64,000 bases of DNA. Source: an uncultured Bacteroidota bacterium (lineage in GTDB: Bacteria; Bacteroidota; Bacteroidia; Chitinophagales; Saprospiraceae). A program made the position numbers and the translations under genes. The notes below the pieces were generated by a model. It saw nothing but the letters and a program-made list of their open reading frames with translations. It did no database searches and was not told the origin of the DNA. Shown piece by piece: positions 1-10,023 of this stretch. The DNA lies in the NCBI GenBank assembly GCA_902609095.1, contig CACLQQ010000001.1, forward strand, positions 1-64,000. Reading direction: 5' to 3'. Each line of letters opens with the position of its first letter. Positions within the stretch are counted from its first letter, which is position 1.

Positions 1-310
1 TATGACCTCGGCTGACTTCTCCCAACAGGTATAAAGCACCTCTGAGAGATCTCCCACAGTAAGACAATTAGCTCTCAAAGAATATCTGCCAGATCTACTA
101 CTTCGGCGCTTTCTTGGGACGCCGCAATGATATGCTTACTCATCCAGCCTCTTAGCCTCTTATCTGTTTCCTCTACGTCAGAATCCTCTTTGTAGTCCTC
201 CTTACTTCAGATCAAGATTCACATCTCTCACACCCTTGGGGCTTATTAGTACTCCTTAGCATCACCTAAGCGTAAAGGGGACTCCCACCCCATTAGCTAA
301 TACATCACTC
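1..310 (-). mobile_element. probable 5' part of a group II intron (partial, runs off left edge)
   Basis: Minus-strand text '...gggtgggagtcccctttacgcttaggtgatgctaaggagtactaataagccccaagggtgtgagagatgtgaa...' and '...tgggagaagtcagccgaggtcata' resembles group II intron domain I and the leader preceding ltrA-type RT ORFs; no long ORF. Recognition from memory only; boundary approximate. Confidence 0.45.
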
Positions 311-389
311 CTGTAAGTAATGTCTATCACTACACTACTATAGCTATATTAATATAGCGTTTGCCATTCGTGGCACACACAATCCGTAA

Positions 390-437
390 AACGTCAATAT
401 TCCGCATTCGCTCCATACTGCGTTTGCGAGTGACGTT
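390..437. repeat. attC-like imperfect palindrome (AACGTCA ... TGACGTT, inner CGCA...TGCG)
   Basis: Perfect 7-bp inverted arms at 390-396 and 431-437 with inner inverted CGCA/TGCG; just upstream of the lipoprotein ORF. Confidence 0.4.
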
Positions 438-458
438 ACCCACAACAATCAGCATCAA

Positions 459-1247
459 ATGAGATTTGCTATTCTATTTTCAATTTTTCTTATTGTTGGT
501 TGTCAGAATCAAAATAAGCCAACTAAAAATCAATCAACCAGTAACACTGCTATTGGTGATTCAATAAGAACTGAGGAAGCTCTACCAATTAAAATTGATA
601 CACCTGTTGCAACCCAGAAAGAAGATGTAATTCCTTCGAACGACCTATTATACGAACATCCCAATTATGATATTTGGAACACTTTGGCATATACCCCTGA
701 TGGTGAAGTTGCTCAAGAAGCACTTGATTTTCGAGATAGTGTGAAAGACATTGGATTTACAGTTTCTGCAACCGAAGGATTAATTTTTTTATATAAAGAT
801 CCAGAGTTTCTAACTCTATTTTCACCCTTTTTGAGTGAACGACTGAACTCATTTTTAGTCGAGTACAAAAAGGACATCATATTTCCCTTTACTCAGGACA
901 ACTCGATCATTGTTTCAACCGACGAACATATCAGACGTATGATGTTTTGGGAAGATTTTTCAAAGAGTCACCCTGATTTCGAACTTCCTGAATATGCTAA
1001 CAACGAATTTCGGTTCCTCCTTTTCAAATTTATCCTTGGAACTGGAAATTCTGCTATTCATGATTGGGGCGATATTCCGAAAATTAGATCTGAAGTAATC
1101 GAATCTTATAATAGGGTTATTTCCGACTATCCTAACGCAATTTCTGCGAAGTACTTGAACTTCCTCGAAGAGCAGAACTTCACTTGGAACCGTATTCCTT
1201 TTAACGAGTATGGACGGGGGAAATTCCCTGATATGTATGGGAACTGA
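459..1247 (+). CDS. hypothetical lipoprotein
   Basis: 262 aa ORF with signal peptide and lipobox-like LIVGC at N-terminus. Confidence 0.7.
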   Translation: MRFAILFSIFLIVGCQNQNKPTKNQSTSNTAIGDSIRTEEALPIKIDTPVATQKEDVIPSNDLLYEHPNYDIWNTLAYTPDGEVAQEALDFRDSVKDIGFTVSATEGLIFLYKDPEFLTLFSPFLSERLNSFLVEYKKDIIFPFTQDNSIIVSTDEHIRRMMFWEDFSKSHPDFELPEYANNEFRFLLFKFILGTGNSAIHDWGDIPKIRSEVIESYNRVISDYPNAISAKYLNFLEEQNFTWNRIPFNEYGRGKFPDMYGN

Positions 1248-1661
1248 TACTGATTAAGTGGGTAACAAGAGATATGGCCAGTGGCCAACTGAGCTATCTG
1301 ATACTGTTTTTGTAAATGCCCGTTCCACTACCCATTCTGCTAACGTTTGAGCTTTTAACTACTTTTTTCTTTTCTGGACTTTAGACTTTGAGAACGCAGT
1401 GCATTGTGGGTACTGTTGCGGAGGTTGGGCAGTTTCACTACATTATAGATGTTTAAAAGGGATACGGCCACCCACCATATCTGAACGTTCACATAGCATA
1501 TTCGGATCACATACGGGCGAAAAGGTGTGGATTTAGCGCAAGAAATTCAAACAAAAACGCAGAGCCTTTCGCGATGTTAACGGAAAAACGGTTAACTTCT
1601 ACTACCCCTTACCATAATGTAGGTGACCACTCCTCGCTCCGAAAACGACTGATTAAACACA

Positions 1662-2834
1662 TTGGACGAATTAGTTTACTTCGATTACAATCAAAAGAGT
1701 CCTGTTTTACTGATCTTCTTTTTCAATGCTATCCTCGGTTCATATTTACTCGTAAAATCTGGAATTTCTGAAAACAAAAAAGATAGTAGATGGTTAGCCC
1801 TATTTGTCTTTCGGGAGGATTATATATCTGCGCATTCATGTTGGCTTATGCCAACTGGTATGCACAGGATGGCTACAGAGAATTACTATACTTCATTCGC
1901 TTCCAACAGTTGTTCCTCATTGGACTTGTCTTTTATATATGTTAAGACCTTGCTCAATCACAATTTAAAGCTAGACCTCAATCATTTGATTCATTTCTTA
2001 CCCGCTGGATTATATTTGGTCTACAGCTTGATTGTCTTCGTTAGTGATGTATTTATTTTCGAGGAGTTCTATGTCTATACTGATGGTAGAGATAAGGACT
2101 TAGCTTTCTGGTATCAGTTAACAGGTCTATGTTCGATGCTATTTTATACTATTAAGCTTCAGTCATTATCAGAGATACCGTACTCTATTAATTCATGAAG
2201 TTAGTTTCGCTGATCAAATTTCATTTAGATGGATAATGCCCTTTATTATCGCTTTTAGCATTGTTCTAATATCGAGGGTACTATTTTTATTCTGAATCCC
2301 GAGTGGGAATCTTTTGGTCGTAAATATTGATACTATCTGTGCTTTTCAATATTGTGGCTATAAATAGCTATTGAAGGATATGCAAAAACACTCAAAAGCT
2401 CCTATACCCTAAATGCCGATCTATTGACGGAGCTCGATTCTGATCAAAATCAGATCGTTGATCCAATAGCCGATTTGGCAGAAGTCAAAACTCTAAAAGA
2501 ATGGATAGTTAAAATCAATAATCTCTTTGATATCGAAGAGGTCTGCAAGAATTCCAATATCACCGTCACAGATTTAGCCAAAATATTACAAACCAATTGC
2601 AATATGGTTTCTAAGGTTATCAATCAAGAGTTCAAAATGAACTTTAATGATCTGGTGAATCAGAAATGTGCCGAAGCAATTATAGAGCAATTGCACCAAG
2701 GCGCACATTCCTGTAACACTTTGCTTGGTATTTCTTTGGACTGTGGATTTAATTCCAAGACCACTTTTAACAGGGCCTTCAAAAAATATACTAATACTAC
2801 TCCTAAACGATACAGTGCAATAAATCAGCTATGA
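1662..2834 (+). pseudogene. AraC-family transcriptional regulator with N-terminal membrane segment, decayed
   Basis: C-terminal fragment 'ISLDCGFNSKTTFNRAFKKYTNTTPKRYS' is an AraC HTH; N-terminal hydrophobic fragment 1662..2198; stops and frame changes between. Confidence 0.65.
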
Positions 2835-2899
2835 TAAAAAGGATTCAAATAGTCATTTGAACCGAATAGTTGCAACAGTTGATTTAGGTTGCACTCAAA

Positions 2900-4528
2900 A
2901 TGTATATTATGAATATTTATAAACTTTTTGTAACACTTCTAACGCTGTTATCTGTTAAGCTCTGTGCACAATCAGTAGCAGTCATCGATAGCGCATCAAT
3001 AAGTAAAGTACTAGATCAATATACGGATGATGATTCCCCCAGGAATGGCAGTTGTAATAATAAAAGATGGGCGCAATATTTAGATTACGCGAATTTAGAA
3101 CATTGGGCTAAAATAAATCAAAATACTCGTTTCAAAATTGCCTCCAATGCTAAACAGTTTACCGCACTATGTATTTTACAACTCGCTGAAACCAATCAAC
3201 TCGAGTTGGACGATAACATCAATATCTACCTACCTGAGATACATCAACACATCTCACACCCCATAACAATATCAAATCTGCTGAATCATACCAGCGGTAT
3301 CAGGGACTATTGCGAGCTCTTAGCTCTATAAGGTGAGTCCTGGTGGAAACAATTCATAGACAATGGTGATATCATGGAGTTATTAGAGGCACAAGAAAAC
3401 TTGAACTTCATTCCTGGAACAGAGTATCAATACAGTAACTCTAACTATATCCTGCTTGCTGAAATCGTCAAGAAAATAACAGGTATGAAGTTTAGCACAT
3501 ATACAAGGGAGTTATTCGAAAGTTTAAACATGAAACAGACCAGTTTCCTGACGCATTATGGTGCTATCATCCCAAATAGAGCCAGACCCTATGGCAATTG
3601 GAATGGCTGGATCGAAGAACCTACAATTACAGATGTTCATGGAGATGGCGCACTATTCACCACCTTACAAGATTAAATGAAGTGGGAACAAATCATTCAA
3701 CTCAATAATGATGAGTATCTATCACCAGAACTGGTAACTATCAGCCAAACACCTATAGAAGAATCTTCAATAGGTCATTACGGTGATGGGTTGATGTTTG
3801 ATCATATAGAGGACTTATACTATCAATGTCAAGACGGGGCTACAGCAGCATATAGTTCAACCTTCTTGCGATTTCCTTAAGAAAATTATCGTTAGTCGTA
3901 ATGTCTAATAATAGAAATAGTCCCGCTAACTATATTGCTTTGCAGATAGCTATTATGATTTTGGATATTGACTTAAATAATAAGAAATATTATAGTGAAC
4001 CAGACAGTGTAGAGTTGCTAAATGATTATCAAATGTAACAGGTAATTACCTAAGCCATGATGGCAGCCTTATCACTATTATAGAAAAAGAAGGTTCTTTA
4101 TACAGAGAAATTTATCAAAGAGATCTTATTAGGCTCATTCCTGAACGAGGAGGACTGTTTGAATACGAAACAATCAAAAATCTGAAGATGAACTTTGCCA
4201 ACATTGGTAAACCAAAACAGAAATTCATACTCTACCTCTCCTCTCAAGAACCCAGTAATTACTACAAGTATTCTGATCTCAATCTGGATGATTTAGACAA
4301 AACTGAGTTGAATGGACGCTACCATAATACTGAAACTGATAGAGAAATACTCGTCGATTATGTAAATGGCACAAACTATACAATTACCAAAAATGGTCGA
4401 GCACGACAGGCCTAATTAGTAATGGAAGACTACTTACGTATGATGAGTTCATATGAAAAAACAATCAAGTTACAGGAATCAAAGTAAATAATGAGAGAAT
4501 AACGAATGTCATCTATAATAAAACATAA
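2900..4528 (+). pseudogene. serine hydrolase / beta-lactamase family (PF00144-like), decayed
   Basis: Fragments 2900..3331, 3374..3676, 3677..3880 lie in the same frame separated by stop codons; motifs 'FKIASNAKQFTA' (S-x-x-K region), 'YQYSNSNY', 'SNLLNHTSGI'. C-terminal fragment 4188..4415 is in another frame. Confidence 0.8.
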
Positions 4529-5037
4529 TCACACTAAACAATGGTGCTACATCATATTTCTAAAAAGTTTGCTCAAATTAATGGAAAAATAGGGATCTCT
4601 TTAAATGTTTTAATTAATGTCGTACTGAATGTTAAGCTAAAAAATAGTTATTATGTTAATCCGTTAACAATTTTAATTAGATCATTATCCATATAGATAC
4701 CAGTAACCAAATACTTCGACAAGAAGCGATACAAAGTATTTTAATTCATTCACACTGAGGTGTCCTATGGCCCTATACAGATTGTAATAGAAACTGTATG
4801 AGTAACTAAAAGAATAATCAAAATTTAATTATTTGATTCTCAATCAACTACATTAATATTCAATATTATGCTAATGAGTCTTCGAGTATACTACTATCTC
4901 CATTATACTATCAATTGAGACAAATTTTGAAATACTGCCACTCAATAATTACTATTTCAGTTTTGACTTCTTAGTTTCGAACTAACACGCTAAATAAATA
5001 CTGATAATTCTTAATACTTAGCCCAAAGAAATAGCAA

Positions 5038-5472
5038 ATGCAAAACTATGAAATCAGAAAATTAGAGGAATATGATCAAGATTACATCGGTATAAGAGAA
5101 TTAATATCCATAGATACTAATCATAAAGGTTCTCTAACACGACTCTCTGTAAATCAAAATATAAATTTGATTCTAATGGTTAGCTTCAAAAATAGGTAAC
5201 GCCCCTCGAGCCAATCATTATCATAAGATAAAAGATGAGTATTTTTTTTAATTGAAGGTGCTGTCTATGGTTATTTCAAGAATGATGACCTAAAGGATGA
5301 CATTATACGAATCAGAAAAGAGAAAAATACAATGGTACATATTAAGCCTGGATGTGTTCATGCTTTTGAAGCAATCGAAAATGGTTATGCTATCGAATTC
5401 ACCTCTAATACTGCTGAGGAAATAGCTAATGACACCTTTGACGAACATTTAATAGATCAGTATAAGTCTTAA
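5038..5472 (+). pseudogene. cupin/epimerase-like protein, one frame with three internal stops
   Basis: Continuous frame from atg 5038 to taa 5470; C-terminal '...IEGAVYGYFKNDDLKDDIIRIRKEKNTMVHIKPGCVHAFEAIENGYAIEFTSN' is cupin-like; internal taa/taa/tga around 5197-5238. Confidence 0.4.
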
Positions 5473-5697
5473 TATCTAGCAAATACTGTTATCTCTCTTG
5501 ATGAATCATTGGGATATGAACCTTAAATGTTCACTAAAAGCTATAAGGCCGACCCTTTGATTCTATTTCCAATCAACGAGAACTAAGGACATAATCCATG
5601 TGAAACAAGATACCTACACCTCATAGTGAATTAAAACGAGCTATGAGTCAATAACTAACTACTCACCACCAACGATCAACTAACTAATTACTAACTC

Positions 5698-6366
5698 CTA
5701 CCCTTCTTCCTCTCCATTTTTAAGGCGGACGATGCTCAGTCCATTTTTACCTTGGAGGCCATATTCGGCTAACTCACTGCATCGATGGATGACTCTGATG
5801 TGCTTACTGTCTTGAGTAGGAATCGCATTGAGTGATTCTGGAGACATCTGCATCCCTTCAACTAAGATATGTGGATCATCCACTGTAATTACTGAGTGAT
5901 GACCGCCTCTGCCAACGAGAATCTTACCGTTAACCACTCGAACTTGATAAAAGATTTTATCCAGTATCTCAAAAATACTGGTATAACTGCTATAGAGGTT
6001 TTGATCTCGAGTTTCTTTGATAGTAGAATCATAGCCTAAGGCCTCGAACTCTTTTAGATTGATAGGATCGTCTACTTTTTTGAAGACAAAATCCATTCTC
6101 CTTTTTCCCGTATACTCTTGAATTACATAGTCATAGTCAGGATGAAATATAGTTACAAGCTTAGTTCCTCGATCTAATTTCAACTTATACTTGCCTTTTT
6201 TATTAGAGATCGCCTTAACCCACTTCATATCAACGTAGATATGAGCACTGGAAATAGGGTTCTGTTGAGCATCCATGACCGTACCGCTCACCTTGATTTT
6301 ACTCTGAGCTGATATAGATAAGGATGTAACGATGAAAAAATGTGAAAGGAGTATCCTGAAATTCAT
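5698..6366 (-). CDS. CarboxypepD_reg-like / TonB-plug-like domain protein
   Basis: Signal peptide then 'KVSGTVMDAQQNPISSAHIYVD' and plug-like tail '...SKHIRVIHRCSELAEYGLQGKNGLSIVRLK'. Confidence 0.65.
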   Translation of the reverse strand: MNFRILLSHFFIVTSLSISAQSKIKVSGTVMDAQQNPISSAHIYVDMKWVKAISNKKGKYKLKLDRGTKLVTIFHPDYDYVIQEYTGKRRMDFVFKKVDDPINLKEFEALGYDSTIKETRDQNLYSSYTSIFEILDKIFYQVRVVNGKILVGRGGHHSVITVDDPHILVEGMQMSPESLNAIPTQDSKHIRVIHRCSELAEYGLQGKNGLSIVRLKNGEEEG

Positions 6367-6638
6367 ACTTTATTGAATAGATATGGTTGAAATACTTTGA
6401 TCACAACATTAGTTAGGATCGTATTACAGATTTATCAAAATAGTCAATTGACTCGGATGAAGGCATCCTCTCACCTATTTTTACTAAATCAATAACTATG
6501 GGTCTAACGATCTACCTGCTTCGACAGTAGTTTCGCTCGGCAGCTTACGAAGCAATAATTGTTGATAAATCACAAGATATGTGTTCTATGTGCATTGATG
6601 TTGCTATAATAGCATGATCACTATTGGGAATCTATCAT

Positions 6639-7559
6639 ATGAAAAAATACACCTTTACTCTCATTATTTTTTTGGCAGCGACATCTGCATTAATTTTTCC
6701 GGAGTTTTATACTACGATAGGCTCATTTGAACTTAAGAGACTGATTGTACCTATCCTAATGGTAATCATGTTTGGCATGGGGACAAGCATGGCGTTACAA
6801 GATTTTTACAATGTGCTAAAAATACCCAAAGGGGTTATCGTGGGCTTGCTATGTCAGTTCACGATTATGCCAATAGTGGGATTCTCATTAGCGGCAATCT
6901 CTGGATTGGGGCCTGAGATCGTAGCAGGAATCATACTGGTAGGGTGTTCCCCCAGTGGATTAGCCTCTAATGTCATGTCCTATATAGCCAAGGCGAATCT
7001 GGCACTATCACTAACCTTAACCATGTTGGCAACAGTGATTGCCCCTGTGATGACACCGCTCCTCATGAAAACCTTAGCGAATCAATATGTTCCGATAGAT
7101 TTCATGAGCATGTTTTGGAGTATCGTAAAGATCGTCATCATACCAGTAATGCTGGGAGTGATCGTTAACAGAACCTTAGAAAATCAAAAAGAACTACTGG
7201 ACAAATACATGCCATTGCTATCGATGGCAGGTATAGCCTTAGTGATCACAATTATAACCGCAGCTGGTCGAGATTCTCTATTACATATAGGACTTAAGTT
7301 GATCGCTATCGTTGTCCTACACAATACGATCGGTTACTTCTTCGGCTATTGGATCGGTAAGGCAGCAGGTTTAGACCTACAGTCTCGGCGTACTATAGGA
7401 TTAGAGGTTGGTATGCAAAATTCAGGTCTGGCCTCTGGTATTGCCATGGAGATGAATCGTATTGCTACCATGGGTCTGGCGCCAGCGGTATTTGGCCCAT
7501 TCATGAATATAACAGGTTCCTCTTTAGCCAGTTATTGGTCAGGGGACTCAGAAGAGTAA
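6639..7559 (+). CDS. bile acid:sodium symporter (BASS) family transporter
   Basis: Multi-TM ORF with 'MFGMGTSMALQDF', 'GCSPSGLASNVMSYIAKANLALS', 'GLEVGMQNSGLASGIA'. Confidence 0.85.
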   Translation: MKKYTFTLIIFLAATSALIFPEFYTTIGSFELKRLIVPILMVIMFGMGTSMALQDFYNVLKIPKGVIVGLLCQFTIMPIVGFSLAAISGLGPEIVAGIILVGCSPSGLASNVMSYIAKANLALSLTLTMLATVIAPVMTPLLMKTLANQYVPIDFMSMFWSIVKIVIIPVMLGVIVNRTLENQKELLDKYMPLLSMAGIALVITIITAAGRDSLLHIGLKLIAIVVLHNTIGYFFGYWIGKAAGLDLQSRRTIGLEVGMQNSGLASGIAMEMNRIATMGLAPAVFGPFMNITGSSLASYWSGDSEE

Positions 7560-7625
7560 GGGTTAATTGAGTATGGAAAATGATCAAGTGATAATTCAGA
7601 ATGGACAATTGATAATTCACAGTAC

Positions 7626-8291
7626 CTACTTATACTTCTTAATAACGGCTAATACGGTTTGAACATTTTCAGTAAGCTGCTCGAATTTTCGGCCCGATAC
7701 AATATCCTTAGTAAAAAGCTTTGATCCCATGCCTACACATGTAGCTCCTGCCTCAAACCATCCTTTTAAATTTTCTTCATCCATGCTCACTCCTCCTGTT
7801 GGCATAATACTGGTCCATGGTTGAGGCGCCTTAATCGCCTTAATCATTCCAGGTCCATAGATTCCTCCTGGAAATATTTTAACTACTTCGCAGCCTAACT
7901 CCTCAGCTTTGGCTATCTCTGTTATTGATCCACACCCTGGAGACCAAAGCACCTTCCTTCTGTTACAAACGATTGCTACATCCTCCCTGAATAATGGCGT
8001 CACAATAAAGTTTGCTCCCAGAGACATGTAGATACTTGCAGAAGCCGCATCTGTAATAGAACCTACACCCAAGATCATCTCAGGAAGTTCTGCATTGCAA
8101 TAGAGACTCAGATCCCTAAATACTTCATTCGCAAAATCGCCTCGATTCGTAAATTCTAATAGTCGTGCACCTCCATCATAACATGCCTTCACTAATTGCT
8201 TAGAAAGCTCCACATCACTATCATAGAATAAGGGAACCAAGCCTGTTGATTCCATTGTCTGTGCTACTTGTATTCTTGTAAATCTGGCCAT
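7626..8291 (-). CDS. eda: 2-dehydro-3-deoxyphosphogluconate (KDPG/KHG) aldolase; probable start at M of MARFTRIQ
   Basis: 'LLEFTNRGDFANEVF', 'GVGSITDAASASIYMSLGANFIVTPLF', 'VVKIFPGG', 'MPTGGVSMDEENLKGWFEAGATCVGMGS'. Confidence 0.88.
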   Translation of the reverse strand: MARFTRIQVAQTMESTGLVPLFYDSDVELSKQLVKACYDGGARLLEFTNRGDFANEVFRDLSLYCNAELPEMILGVGSITDAASASIYMSLGANFIVTPLFREDVAIVCNRRKVLWSPGCGSITEIAKAEELGCEVVKIFPGGIYGPGMIKAIKAPQPWTSIMPTGGVSMDEENLKGWFEAGATCVGMGSKLFTKDIVSGRKFEQLTENVQTVLAVIKKYK

Positions 8292-8699
8292 AATTAAATT
8301 GACAATTAATATTTCATAATGGATAATTGCTTTTGAGAAATGGTAACATCTACTACTTTTTAGTGACTTAACTATTGAAATAAATTTTTTTAATACTTCT
8401 TCATCATCGGTGATATGAGACTCATAATCGTTAATTTCGATATAATCGGTGTCAGACAGAAGATTTATCCAATAAATAGATTCATTTATCTCCTTTAAGC
8501 CTATTGACATTTTATTGATGAATTCCACTTTACTCTAAGCATGTTCAACTTCTCTTACCATTGACCCAGAGGCTTTACCACTCTATAATAATTGTTTAAA
8601 CAAGACATTTTCATTCCTCTTTTTCTTAAGTCTCTGGCAAAGTCGAACTATTCTGATCGAAAACTGATATGATTTATCTTTAACGACATTCTTTTTCAT
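8292..8699 (-). pseudogene. four-helix-bundle protein (23S rRNA IVS/S23 family, TIGR02436-like), in-frame stops, read through into eda
   Basis: Minus-strand frame from ATG at 8699: 'MKKNVVKDKSYQFSIRIVRLCQRLKKKRNENVLFKQLL*SGKASGSMVREVEHA*SKVEFINKMSIGLKEINESIYWINLLSDTDYI...' matches the family pattern; two TAG stops. Confidence 0.75.
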
Positions 8700-8700
8700 C

Positions 8701-8742
8701 AATTCTCAATTCTCAATTCTCAATTCTCAATTCTCAATTCTC
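8701..8742. repeat. heptanucleotide tandem repeat (AATTCTC)x6
   Basis: Six perfect head-to-tail copies directly visible. Confidence 0.97.
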
Positions 8743-8750
8743 AATTAAAG

Positions 8751-9803
8751 TTACCTCGCAACTCTACCTGAAGCGTCTCCGGACATCAACTTCTCTACCT
8801 CCTCCTTAGTAGATAAGTTGACATCGCCAAATATGGTATGCTTGAGACATGAGGCTGCAACAGCAAAATTTAAAGCTGCTTGATCATCATCTGGGTAGTT
8901 CATCAAGCCATAGATAAGACCTCCCATGAAACTATCTCCTCCTCCTACTCTATCGATAATATGAGTAATTTGATATGTTGGTGCTTCATAAAATTGTTTA
9001 CCATCCCATAGTACTCCAGACCATGTGTTATGTGATGCGCTTATACTCCCTCGTAATGTTGTAATCGCTTTTTTACATCTTGGGAACATTTCCATGAGCT
9101 GCTGCAATACTGATAAGTATGCCTTCCCCTCAATATGATCACCACTGGTTACGTCCACGCCGTCTGGATGGAAACCAAAATGCTTTTCTGCATCGTCCTC
9201 GTTACCCAAGATAATATCACAACCGGCAACCAAATCTGGCATTACCGCACCAGGCTCTTTGCCATATTTCCAAAGCTTCATTCTGTAGTTCAAATCTGTT
9301 GATACTGTAACCCCCCCTTTATTCGCCATTTGAATGGCTTCTAAGCACGCATCTGCGGCACCTTGTGAGATTGCCGGAGTAATACCTGTCCAATGAAACC
9401 AGCCGGCATCCTTAAATACTTCTGCCCAATCAATCATACCAGCTTCTATTGTGGACATAGCAGAATGGGCTCTGTCGTATACAACTTTAGAGCCTCTGCT
9501 TACAGCTCCTATCTCAAGGAAGTATATCCCTAAGCGCTCGCCACCTCTGACAATATGTTGAGTGCCGACATTCCTTTTACGCATTTCCATTAATGCACAC
9601 TCGCCAATATCATTGTCAGGTAGTCGAGTAACGAAATCTACAGGTATACCATAATTAGCCAACGATACAGCTACATTACTCTCGCCACCGCCATACACTA
9701 CATCAAAAGATGATGCCTGTGAGAAACGCCTCCATTCTGGTGGCGTTAACCTTAACATGATCTCTCCAAATGTTACAACCTTTTTCATATGACTTAATTT
9801 CAT
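8751..9803 (-). CDS. kdgK: 2-keto-3-deoxygluconate kinase, PfkB family
   Basis: 'VVTFGEIMLRLTPP', 'YGGGESNVAVSLANYG', 'DRVGGGDSFMGGLIYG' PfkB signatures; adjacent to eda. Confidence 0.87.
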   Translation of the reverse strand: MKLSHMKKVVTFGEIMLRLTPPEWRRFSQASSFDVVYGGGESNVAVSLANYGIPVDFVTRLPDNDIGECALMEMRKRNVGTQHIVRGGERLGIYFLEIGAVSRGSKVVYDRAHSAMSTIEAGMIDWAEVFKDAGWFHWTGITPAISQGAADACLEAIQMANKGGVTVSTDLNYRMKLWKYGKEPGAVMPDLVAGCDIILGNEDDAEKHFGFHPDGVDVTSGDHIEGKAYLSVLQQLMEMFPRCKKAITTLRGSISASHNTWSGVLWDGKQFYEAPTYQITHIIDRVGGGDSFMGGLIYGLMNYPDDDQAALNFAVAASCLKHTIFGDVNLSTKEEVEKLMSGDASGRVAR

Positions 9804-10023
9804 TTTAATGCAATTGGGGAAAAATCCAAGAGCTATTCCAATATATCATTATCTATGGTGAATTGACAATTATGGAATCAATGCCAATCTGCAGAAAAAA
9901 ACTTTGAATACACCAAGCTAAATAGATTCATAAACCCTTATTGGTTTCAGAGTCCAAACACTTACATTGTAGCGAGAAATTTTGCTCCAGTTACCCAACA
10001 GAAAAAATTAGGTCAAATAGAAT

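Noticed and set aside
2866-2895. GTTGCAAC...GGTTGCA near the serine hydrolase as a second copy of the 38.95 kb operator
   Set aside because: Lacks the 7-1-7 geometry and the spacing to a -7 box; short GTTGCAAC palindromes are expected by chance.
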